Source of the DNA: a virus
Virus record (IMG/VR): IMGVR_UViG_3300030329_005397
Span: 1 to 42,316 of that record
DNA: 42,316 nucleotides
Direction: 5' to 3' (one strand)
Position 1 is the first letter of the stretch. The number at the start of each line of letters is the position of its first letter. A program made the position numbers and the translations under genes. Below the pieces are notes generated by a model. It searched no databases, had not been told where the DNA came from, and saw nothing but the letters and a program-made list of their open reading frames with translations. Positions 19,337 through 31,300 of the stretch are shown one piece after another.

Positions 19337-22300
19337 CAGTCTATCTTTATGGGTTTAAATGGCTTCCTCGGTGGCTCGGGCGGCTTGAGCCTCTCGAAAT
19401 CCTCCTGGAGCATGGGCGGGCCCGCCGGGATCTTATCGCCTTCACTCGGTTCCCACCGTGAATCCGGAATTGACCACTTCCATTTCTTCCTGTGCTCCTC
19501 CGACTCCACGTCCTCGGCCGTGACCTCTGTCTTTCTCGATTCGACGAAGGCGGCCCTGTTCTTGCGGTACGCCTTGGCGAAGGCTTCGACTTCAAGGGTA
19601 ATGGCGTTGTCGCCGGGTCGCTGCAGCAAGGTGTAGAGACGGGCTTCGGCTTTAGCCGCCGCTCCCTCTCTCATCGACTCGACGATAGCCTTGACTATGT
19701 CGGTCTTGCCCTCTTCCGAGAGTTCCTCAAGCTCGGACATGCGGGCTTCCAAATCGGACCGGAATTCCTGGCCCATGTACCGGCTGTAAAGATAATGGGC
19801 CTCCTCCATCGCCCGCTGCCCCTTCTCCTCCAGGATGTCGTGGAAGATCTCCTTGTCCCTCGACGGCGGCTTCGGTATCATCCGGTGATTGACCAGGAAG
19901 TCCATCAGCGGGTCCGGGTCGCCGCTGGCTTTTCTCAAACGGTCGAAAAACCGCTCCGAAAAAGTGCCTTCCATTTTCATGGCCGGCTCACCCCAAACGT
20001 TCAGCCTCGGGTATTTCTCGCCCAGGTAACCGTAGTTTATTACGTTGATCCAGGCGCCGTTGAGTTCGTTCGGGGTGTAAGCCGTGGAGTCGAACAACTG
20101 CGCAGTCTGGCTGACCGCGGACGGGATGGCGAAAGACGCGGCCGTGCGCTTGCTCAATTTATCGAAAGCCCGCCCAGATTGATCGTCGAATTTGAAAACC
20201 TTTATGAGATCCCCCACGCCACTCAAAAAAGTCTGGTCGAAAAGCGTCGAGCCCGCGGCCAGGAACCCGGCCGCCAGGCGATCGTTCAGCTCCTGCTCGT
20301 CCATGTCGCCGTATTTCCGCTGGTCCGCGTAGCCGCCCAGCGCGGCCAACGGAATGGCCAGGGGCGACTCGCCGTAGTTCCATCGGCCCCAGGGCGTCTT
20401 GATGGTCCAAGGCTCCCAGTCGGTCGTGTCCTTCAAGGTCTGGGCGTCGTCGAAATTGTCCGGGCCTTTCCCGGTGATGCTCCACAGCGGGTCGTCGTCG
20501 TCCTCGTATTGCGAAAACAACCATTGCAAAGTGACTATCGTCGCCGTCCCGATCATGTTGCGGGCGAGCATGTCGTTGAGCTGCTCCTCCGACTTGGTCG
20601 GCTTGCCCGCGGAGTCGGTTTCGGGAAGGTATTTCTGCGACGCCCAGCGTAGGGTTCCCAGCCCGGGCGTCAGCTCGATCGCGGTGTTGGCGACGTTGGC
20701 GACGACGTTAACGAACGGAACGAAAACCTTTCCGACTTTACTGCCGACCCATTGTGTCGGCCCCATCTTTTCGCCAGGCGCCAGCGGCGGGTTGACCATG
20801 TGGTTGAAACTGTTTGCAAGCAAGCCGATCAAGCCGTCGGGCTTTTGCTGGAAAACCGCATTCAAGGCGAAGTCCATAGCGTCCTTTTGCAGCTCCGGAT
20901 TGCGAGCCATCTCCGTAAGCTCGGCCACCCGCCGCTTGTATGCGTCGCCTTCCAGGCCCTCGGCCGCCGCCTGGTCCTGCGCCTGCTGTTGGTGCTTGCC
21001 GTCGAGGGCCAGGATCTCCTTCACCCGGGCTTTCAATTCCTTGCCCTTCAAACCCTGCTTCTTGGCCAGTTGAACGGCCAGGAACCGCGCTTTCATTTCC
21101 ATGTTGGTATACCTGAACATGGCGTCCATCGCGGCCAGCGGCCGAGTGGAAAGCATTTTGAGAGCGCGCAAAGGATAGAGAAGGCCCGTGGGTTTCCACC
21201 TATCCAGCAAACTGTCCGCATGGTACTTGCTCTGCTCCGGACCCTTGCGGCCGCGGCCCGTCCAGTAAGTATGCCAGGCTTCCCGGCCGCCGACGCCGAA
21301 ACCGCGGGCCATGCCGGCCAACAGATGCAACATGCCAGTAGGCGATCCCTTGCTCCTCACCGCCTGGGTGACGAAGCCCAGCATCACCATTTGGATATTA
21401 GAGAACACGTTGATTTGGTGCGTCCGGAAACCGGACAACATGTTCGCGTACCGGATCGCGAACATCACGTCGACCGGGTTGTCTCCCACCTTGTTCGCGA
21501 TCTCGTTCAGCAGGTCGACCGTCGCGTTGTCCTTGGGGCTGCCTTCACCCGCTTCCTGGACCCGGTCCGCCAGGGTGCCGATCAATTTCAACCAGGCCGG
21601 GTCGTAGCTGGTCGGAAGCCCCAGCCCCTTGGCTATTTGATTATAGACGTCCTCTCGGTCGAAGGCTCCCAGGTTGGCCATCTCCAAAAGCTTTTGCTCC
21701 TGCGTCTTGATAGCCCGCTGCACCTTCTTGCTCGACCGCCCGGCGATCTGATCTAGCTGACGCTTGGCTTCGGTTTTCAACAGTCCGCGGTAGCTGTCCT
21801 CGATCCGCTTGGCCAATTGCCCGGCCGAGTTCGGGTCCAGCCCCAGGCGGGCGACCAGGCGGTCCCGCAGCTTGGCTCCGGTGGCATTCTGTAAACTGTA
21901 ATGTTCGCGGACCAGGCTATCCAGTTGCTTTTCCATATCGACCAGCTCTTCGCTGATCGCGCCGACAAGCACTTTCCCGGAAGCCTCGTCGAATTGTATC
22001 GCGCCGTAAACCTCGGCGATCGCCCGCAGCTTCTCCGGGTTGTCCTTGTACTCCTCCGCGATCGCCTCGCCGACTTCTCCCCAGGTCTCCAGATATTCGT
22101 CCGGACGAGAAAGCAAATCCTCGAGGACTTCGCGGTCCGTTGGCGGCGGCGTTCCCGGCGCCCGCGCCGGAGCCTCGACGCCCGCGTCCTCGAGCTTGCC
22201 CTTCGCGTGCTTCACCAGGCGGTCGGTGAATGCATTCAAAACCTTTCCTCGAACCTCCGGATGGTCCTTGAATCCAGCCCTCACCATCTGCATGATTCGG

Positions 22301-25300
22301 GCCACCGCTTCCGGGGATTTCGCCCGGCCGTAAACGCGGCCCTCGCCTCGACGATTCCGCATCACCCGCGTCAAGGTGTCCACTCCGGGCCGCTCCTTGG
22401 CCACGCCCGCCGAGGCAGCCTGTTGAGCCGACTGCATGACCGAGGCCACCGAGTCAGCCGCGTCGGTCGCTCCCGCCCGTCGAAGGCTGGCTCCCTGGGC
22501 CTTCGCCACCTGGCGCTTGGCGAGCCGTTGAAGGGAGTGGGGATCCAGGTAACTGAACGCCGAAAATATCTGCACCGCACGCCCGTAGCTCTGGCTCAAT
22601 TCGGACAAGCGGTCGGCCAGCTCGGCCGCCTTGTCCGCTCGCTCGTTGACCAGGTCCAGACGGCCCAGCGATTTAGCCAGGACGACGTTGGCCGACGCCC
22701 GCCTCACCAAAATCTGGCCCAGCATGGCGCGGACCTCCGGGGTCATGTCCGCCCCGCTCCGGAAACGAGCCTCCGGGTCCTCCCCGTGGAAAATCGTCAT
22801 GGCCTCGGCCAGGGTCTGCTCGTTGGCCCGGATCTCGTAGGTCGTCTTGACCTTGTCCTTGACCTCGTCCGGGATGGTGGCGTCCTCCAGCACCCGCACG
22901 GGGAAACTGCCTGTGCCCAGGATCGGCTCGCGGTCCGTGCCGCCTGGCAGCCGCGACTGGCTGAATTTCAGCGAGTAATCCGGCGGAGACTCGAAATCTA
23001 CTGGGGCTTCCGCACGCTCGGCGGCGGGCCCATGTAAGGCCCCGCCGGGAAGGTCCTCGACGGTTCCTCGGAGGTAGCTGGAGACTTCGACTTGGTCCCA
23101 CTTTTCGTAAACCTTTCGGATACGCGGCTCGAGCCGACTGTCCAGCCTTCGGAGAACATCGGATCGTCCGAGCTCGCGAAGCCTTCGTCGATATACTTCC
23201 CCCTGCCCATTTTCTCTCCAGTCGTTTCCTTCATAAATACTTTCCTTGGCGAATTTCTTGACGTTTACATTAATCTCCGGGCCTTCCAAGTCCAGCACGC
23301 TTTTTGCTATGACGCTCCGGATTTTCTGGAACTCCAGGTTGTCCAGCGCGTCCGCCCCGGTCGCCCCTTCCTTCTCGGTCATAAAGTTCATCAACCGAAA
23401 CCCGTCGTGCGTGAGATAGTAGCCGATATCCTTGTGACGCCCGGTATCTCCGAAATGTTTTTCCAGGGCCGCGTGGACCGCCCGCACCTCGGTCATGTTC
23501 GGCTGCCGCGTCTCGCCGCTCTCCTTGTCGGTTATGACGAAGTCGATGCCATCCGCGTCGGCCAGCTTGCCGGCGAAAAACGGACGGTAGCCGGCCCCCG
23601 AGTCCTGGCGGTAATACAAGGCGTGCAAAAGAACGTACGCTTCCGCGTACTCCCTGGACTGGTCCTGCATGGTGAGCGAGCCCTCGCCGCCCTTCGCCGT
23701 AGTCGTCGCCAGGCCCACCTGGGCCGCCGGGGTGATCTCGAGCTGCCCGTGGGCCGTGTTTATCCAGATGGACGGGCCGACCGCCGCTCCTTCCGCGGCT
23801 CCCTGGAGCGGCAACATGCCGAGCTCCTCGGCGATGATGTCGTTGCCCGTATCCGGGTCGTGGAGGCTCTCCAACATGTCCGCGAAAAAACGGTGCTTCA
23901 ACTCATAAGGCATGTCGTGCACGTGAGGCAGCACGTTCGTCGTGCTCCCGGGCTGCATCTCCATCGAATGGAAAAACAGGCGGCGCTCCATCGCGTCGGA
24001 AAAATCGAACTTGTCGGTCGGTCGAAAGGCTCCCTCGGTCCCTTCCAGCTTCAACTCCTTGTTGAGCCGCCGCTGAAACATCGTCCGGTAGAACTTCTCG
24101 AACTCTGGATTTGCCTTGTCCGTGCCGCCTCCGATCATCTCGCCGAGCTCCGTCGCGTCGCCCGCGTCCACGTCCCGCTGCTTGGCCGGACGAGGTTGCG
24201 TCAACGCCCGCAAGGGAATGCCTTTCTTTTCCGCCGCCTCCAGGACCTCCTTCTTCATCGAGCCCCACAACCCCTGGGCGTAGGTCCAGACCGCCGCCTG
24301 CACCTGCCAGGGCTCCCAGCCCATTTGGTCCCCGATCTCCCGGTGTGTCCTTAAAATGTAGTCGTAGGCGTTGTCCGACAAGGTGTCCGACGGGTATCCG
24401 TAGGCCCTCGCGATCCACATGTCCGCGGTGACCCCCTGGGCCCTCGCCGGATCGATGACAACCATCAAATTCTGGTAGAAATTATTCGTCTTGCGACCCT
24501 CCCAGCCGACGTCGCCCCACAAGGCGTCCGCCGCGTCGAGTTGGCCCCGGCCGTCCTTTATCATGTGTATGAACTTGCCGCTCTCGTCCTTCGCCAGGAA
24601 TTCCTCCTGGGTCATGCCGCTTTTCCACATGTTGTAAGCCTTCAAGGCGTAGTCCCAATTCGTCTGCACCCTATTCTGAGGAGAGAACACGCCGATCAAC
24701 TGGGCCAGCTTGTCGGCGTCGTTCACGTCGCCCGCCACCAGGTCCATGATCGCCCGCGAACTGTGCTCGTACCACATCCGGCCGACCTCGCCGCGTTCCG
24801 CCATTCCCTGGAGCCGCGAAATCAACTGGGTCCGCAGCCTCGGCGTATTGAACCGCGTCGGAGCTCCGACCACTCGGCCTTTGATCTCCTTTACCTCGCC
24901 GCCCTGGACGTCGACCAGCTTGTCCGCCTTGTCCTTCGCCAGTTGCTTTTCCCTGCCGCTGGCTCCGGCCCCCTCGCCGGGCACGCCTTCCTCACTTTTC
25001 TTCGAGAACAAAGGCATGTTCATCGTGGCCGCCGCCGCCTCCGGCGTGAGGTCGAAATAGTGGACGCCGAGCTCCGTCGCGTCCTCCTGTTCCTCGAATG
25101 GGTCTTGGAGTAAATTCATTTCGGGTTCCTCGTAGACGAGGATCCCGCGGGTCACCTTCTGGCCACTTTTCTTGATCAAGGCGTTGGTCCGGTTGCGCAG
25201 GTCCCGGTCGTAGAATTGCAAGTTCGCATGGCCGCCGAGCTGTATGGCATCGACCCCCAGATCTTCCGCGGTCAATGAGTGGTAAGGCTCGTCGCCAATA

Positions 25301-28300
25301 GGGACAAATTTTGACTTGTCCGCGAGGGCCGCCTGCATTCGCTTGAAGACTGCATCGCCTACCTTTTTTCGCGCCTCTGATTCCGTAAGCTTCTCACCGA
25401 CCTTCTTGGAAACCACGTCTTGCTTGCTCAACACTACCCACATGGGGGCCTTGGTCTGTGTCTCTCCTGGCGGTAGCGGCGGGCCTTCCTGTATCGCTTG
25501 AAAATATATTTCCTCCGAGAGCCTCCCCTTGTTGTATCGCTCGTTTTGTTCGGCGCCGTCCAGCCAGGCCACCCGCTCGAAGCCCTCCCTCTTCGCCATC
25601 ACGATCGCTTGCTTCATCGCCAGGGCGTGCCAGGTCTTCTTGAAGGGAGCGTCCGGCACAAGGACGACGACGTTTTCCTGACCTGTCCCGGTCTGCACGG
25701 TCGGAGTTTTTCGTCCATACCCGAAATCGAAGGGCGTCTCCTTCTCCAGTCGCGCTACGTGCTTGTCGTGGTTGTTCCTTACGAATTCACGTCGGTTTAG
25801 TCTCCATGTCATCATTTCAGCCGTATTTTCCTCAAGGCCGCCAGGCGCCGGGTTGGCCGCTTCGAATTCCGCCTGGACGGCCTTCTGGGCCTCTGCGTAT
25901 ATATGCCGCCGCCGGACTTGCTGGGCCGCCTTGTGCCAGTCGCTCTGGATCTCCTGAATGAGGAGGGTCCGCTTGCCGTCCATCATTCTTTCGTCGACGC
26001 GGAGGTGAAAGAGGACGTTCCGATCGGGGAAATGGTCGGTATGGAAAGACAAATGCTTCTGGGCTGACCCGCGTGGGCTGCCCGTATTCGGGTCGACGTC
26101 CAGGTGGTTGCCACGAGCGTCCAAGGGAATGGGGGGCCCGTAAAAGTTGCTGTGGTCCCTGGCCTGTTCGATCCGCCAGTCGTTGGCTTCTTCTTTGGTC
26201 GCGAATTCCTTGTCGGGTAAGTTGTTGCCTACCCGGTCTGCATTCGACACTAGCCAGCCGTCGATCGTCGGTTTAAGATCGTAAGTGACGAGAATTTCCC
26301 GGTAGTTCGTGCCGCCCGGCTCGGTCACGTTGTAATTGGAGTCCGTGCCGTACAAGGGTGTAGGGTCATCTCCTCTCGCCGAATTGCCCCGCTCATTGAC
26401 CCTGAACCTGGGAGAAATTTGCAGCACCAGGTCCTGGACCTGGCTCTTGTCAAGGGTGCCCTCGGGCAACTTGTCGGCCAGGCCGATGGCGTCGGCGTAG
26501 GCGGCCGCCCCGGAAGTATTCTTTATTTTGGCCTGGAGCTGCTCCTTGCTGAACCGGGCCGGCATGTCGACCAGGACGCCGTCGATCAAATTGTCCTTCA
26601 GCCCCAGGTGCTCGAGCACCAGCTTCTCGAGCGGACCGTCCTCGGCCACGACGAGCTCGCCTTCGGCGGCCTCTTTCTTGCTGAACATAGGCACGCCGTC
26701 CTCCGCTTTTTCGGGCAACAGAATCGCGCGGACCTTCGGGTCGCGCAGGTCCACGCTCCAGCCTTCGACGTAGTCCACTTCGGCGGTCGCAGCTTGTCCC
26801 GGCGGCGGGGGAAGATCGCTCTTCCAATGCTTGCGGCGGCCGCCGCTGAATTTCTCGAGCTTAACCTTGACGCCCGCCTTCTTTAAAATCTTCTCCACGT
26901 ACCGGCGCATTTCGCCGTCGTAAAAGTTGATGTTCCTCTCGCCGCCGATCCGGATCCGCTCGCCGTTTCCGAAACCCTCCGCAGTCAAGATGACTCTGTC
27001 GGCGTCAGCCCCGAGATCCTTACGGTCTTGCGCCGTCAAAGTGTCGGATCCAAACAAGCCCAGCACGCTGGCCTCCTCGGAAACGGACTGCTTGTGCCAT
27101 GCTCGTATAATCTCTCTGCCCTTGGCCGCGTCGCCGTCGCCCAGGGATTTGACGAATTTATTCTGATGAGCCTCGTTCACATCCACCGAGATGGCGGTAG
27201 GCTCTCTTCTAACAAGACGCCCGTCTCGATCGCGATCATACGCGACATAAGCAAGGTTGAACACGCCGTCGTAGGCGTCGGATTCCATGACTCTCAGAGC
27301 CACCACGTCGCCCGTAATGCCCTTGTTGTAGCGCCGGTTCTGAATATCCCCGGTCGTCCAGGCGAACTTTTCATGGCCCGCCAGGATGGCCCGTCTCATC
27401 TCCAGGCGCAGGGCCTTCTCTACCCAGTTCTTGTCCATGAATGGGTGCACCTTCTCGAAGGCTTGGCTGATTGTCCAGTCCTTCAGCGAGGCAACTTGCT
27501 CTCTCGCGAAAGCCTCGGGGTCGGCTCGCTGTCTGGCCATCTCGGCCGGCCCAAGCTCACTCGCTTTTCCCTGCGGCCAGTAAACCTTCTCCACGCCGGA
27601 CATTCGTCTGCCGCTTTTCGCACCTTCGTCCTTGAAGTAAAGCGAAACCGCGCCGGCCTTGGTCTCGTCGCTGCCTTCTCGCACTACCCAGAAAAATCCC
27701 TTGAAGTCCTTGTCCGGGGTGGAGAAGGGCTCATCCCCTTTGTGATAAACGGTCGGCGCGTCGCGAAGGGCCGCCCGATCGCTTGGAATAAGCACGTGCA
27801 AGTTCTCGTCGCGCAGCTTCTTCGCCTCGTCGCTCTGGAACTCTTCGCCGTAATACGTCCGGGCGTCGTCCTCGAGGCTGGTCCTGGTGTTCGATCGGGT
27901 ATGGAAAAGCACGCCGTCCATGTCCGCGTTGGTATCGTCGAAGTGCCACCCATACCAAGCTCCGTCCGGATCGTAGTATAGCGTTTCCTGGTAATTCAAG
28001 CCGCCTGGCTCCGTTATTCGGTGGTACTGGTAGCCCGCCTCGTTGGCCGCCCTGGTCGGGTTGATCGCGTAAGGCGCCTCGTCCTCGAGGTCCGCCACGC
28101 GGCCAAGCATTTCGTCGCTTAAAATGTCGAGCTCCTGCCCCCAGCCCTCTTCCTCGCCCTGCTTCCTGGCCATCGCCTCGAGGTCGACTTCCGCCTTGGC
28201 CTCCACGCTCATGCCGTGAAATTCGCCGACTCCCTCATCGAATCGATTCTGCAAAGTCTGCACCCGGGCCTCGATCGCCTGGGCGACCTTCAGTTCGTGC

Positions 28301-31300
28301 GCCCCGACAATCTTTTCCACCTCGGCCGCCACCCAGTCGCGGTTCAGCGCGGCCACTTCCTCCTTCACCTCGGCGTAAACATAACCGTCGGAGGTCGCCT
28401 CCAGAATATCGCCGTTGACGTGGTCGACTATCTCCCAGGAGTTGATCAGGCCGCTCACTTGGTCGAGGACCCTGGGCTGTATAATCCGAGACTTCGCGTA
28501 GACCCATTGATGGATCTCCTCGATCGTCGCGGGACCCTCGTCTCGCTGGTCCCAGAATTCATCGAGGTCGACCCAGTTCGCCTGGGCCTGGGCCCCGGCC
28601 ATTCCGGGAGCGCTCAAGGCTTTCTCGAATTGCTGCCTGGTGAATTTTTTCTGGCCGCGGGCCTCCATCATGGGAAGCACCCGGTCCAGGATGTTGTCCC
28701 TCATGCCGCCTCGCTCGATCGCGAGGGCCTCCCGCTGCTCCAGGCGTACGTCGGTGGCGTCCCAGTCCTCCGCCCGCTTCTTGGAGTACTGGACCGCCTC
28801 CACTCGGGTAACCATGAAGTATGGATGCCCCTGGAAGCTCTTCATCTCGCCGGGCTTCAACCCGGCCAGCGTCAGCAGCCGATGATATTGCCTGGTCTTG
28901 GCCGGGTCCATCGACGAAATGGCCACCCGGCCTTTATCGTTCGCCCATCCCTGGACGGCGTCGACGAAGTTGCTCATCATGTCCCGGAAATTCATGTCCG
29001 TTTGCAGCACCGCGGTCCAGTCGGTCCGGCCGAGCTGGTCCTCCTCCCGGGCCGCCGACAAACCATTCCGCTGCACCGCCACCTGGTAGCGGAGGTCGTC
29101 CGGGTAAAGCTCCTCCTTGCCGTGAGTCAGGTAAATTTCATACTCGCCGTTTGGCACGCTCTCGATCCGCTCCAAACCGTGGGCCGCCAGGCGACGCCCG
29201 TCCTCCGCCAGAGTGTCGCCCCGCGACTTGGAAAATTGCGGGCCGGAGACTTCTTCAACCGCCGGAGCCTCCGGGTCGGCTGCCGGATCTACCGGGGGCA
29301 ACGGGTCGGCGGTCTCTACCGGTCCGACCGCCGGCGGTCGTTCCCCTGGGTCCCTGGTGGAATCCGCCCTGGCTTCTTTCACGTGTTGTTCATTGAGCCG
29401 GATGACCTCGGCGGCAATCGATCTGGCGAGCCCGGTCCTGGGGTGCTGTGATGCGAGATGCAGAGCCTGGAGGACCTGGGCGTCGGTCAGTTTGTCCCGC
29501 ATCGTCTCCGGGCTTTTGCGTAGAATCGTTTTCTTCACCCAATCCACCAGGCGACGCCGCTTGATGGGCGTGAGCATGGAAGGGTCTTCGGCAAGCTGGG
29601 CCACGAATTCCTTGGCCAGCATGATTTGCCCGGCGGGCGAGACGCTTTCCAGGCGCTCGGTCGCCGTCGCCTCCGGGCCGTCTTGTTGCTGGTCCCATGC
29701 CTGGAGGTCGTTTGCGTCCAGGTATTCATTGGCGAGTGTGTTCAGTTTTTCGGCATTGGCCGGGTCCGCCAGGATCTGACTGACGACCCGGGCGTAAAAT
29801 CTGTTTTGCGTTTTCTTTTCTCCGAGCACGTTCTCGACTGAATCGTGGCCGATGACTTCGTGATCGAATACCTCGACGGCCCGCTCGGCCGAAGTGAGGT
29901 GGTTGGCGTGCAGGTAAACCTTGCCGTTGAACTGGACGCCTTCGACGCGCATCCCCGGCCCTCCCTCTGATTTCGGTTTTATGTTCTGGGCGATTCCCTT
30001 GGCGACCGTGAGAGCGTCGCCGAATTCACGCTGGGCCACGGCCATAGCCTCCACGGTTTCCGGAGAAGGGTCCTGCTCCATAGCTTGCTGGGCGGCCAGA
30101 AGGCGTTCCTGGGGGCCCTTCAGTATGCCGGCGGCGTCGTCGAATATGACGACGGTCGGAGCTCCGCCTTTCATTTCCGCAAGCCTGCTCTCGATGGCGG
30201 CCTCCACTTGGTCCACGGTGAGCCTCTCGCCTTTCGGGTTCTCGTCGGCCGGCATGGAATCCGCCCTGCTCTTGATGTAGCTTGCGGCGTCTTGGACTTC
30301 GTCCGCTTCCAGTTTGGCGATCAGCGCCTTCGTTCTTTCGTCGGCCGGCCGGTTGTCGATCTCTTGTCTGAACCGGGCTTCCGCGAGGGCCTGCTTGAAC
30401 CCTTCCTTTGGATTGGCCAGGGCTTCGTCGAGGTGCCTGAGAGTCTCCAGGCTTTCCTCGTCGCGAACAAGGACCGCGTTGCCTTCGGAGTCCACTTCGT
30501 CCAGGCGAGCGGCGTAATCGTCCCGGAGCACCTGAAGCTGCTTCTTGTAGTCAGCTTCATACTTTCTGTATTTGGCCGTGTCGGTCGCCTGGTAGATATT
30601 GATCCCGGCCTCGGCCGGGGCCGTGCCCAGCTCGGCGATGATTTCCTGGAAGATGGCCAGGCCGTCGGTGACCTTCCCGTCCAAATAGATTTGCTTCACG
30701 GCCTCGCCGCCGCCGCCGCCGATGCTTTGCACCAACGCCTCGGTCGATACCCTGGCCATCGCCGCGCTTTTGCGGTAGCCGGCCCGAGCAAACTGTTGGA
30801 TCGGCTCCCGAAACAACTTGCCGGCCACTCCCATCGTCGCGGCGTCGAAACCTCCCACGATCAAGCCCGCGGCCTCACCTTCGGTCCTGACCTGGGCGTA
30901 AATCTCGGGATTGTCCAGCATGTACTGGAAAAAACCCCTGACCCCTTCCTCCGAGGTTGGATCGAAACCATGCTCGATCATGGAGCTCACCATGTGCGCG
31001 CCGTATTCCATTTGGAAACTGGATCGCCCGGCCGCTCCGATCGCCCCCCAGGGGCCCGCGACCAGGGCGCCTATGGCGGTCGCCACTATGGAGTAACCCA
31101 TTTGCGGGGCGTTCTCGGCGGCGACCTGCCCGAGGATCTCGACCGGGTTGTTTACGAAAGTCCAAAAGCCAGGGTTGCTGATGAAGTCCTCGTAGCCTTG
31201 CGAATGATAACCTTGTAGGTGCTGAACGAGCGCCTGGTTTTCAGCCAGGACCTTGACGTTTTCCTGGATGCTCGCCTTCCAATCCTCCCGGCGCTTCCTC

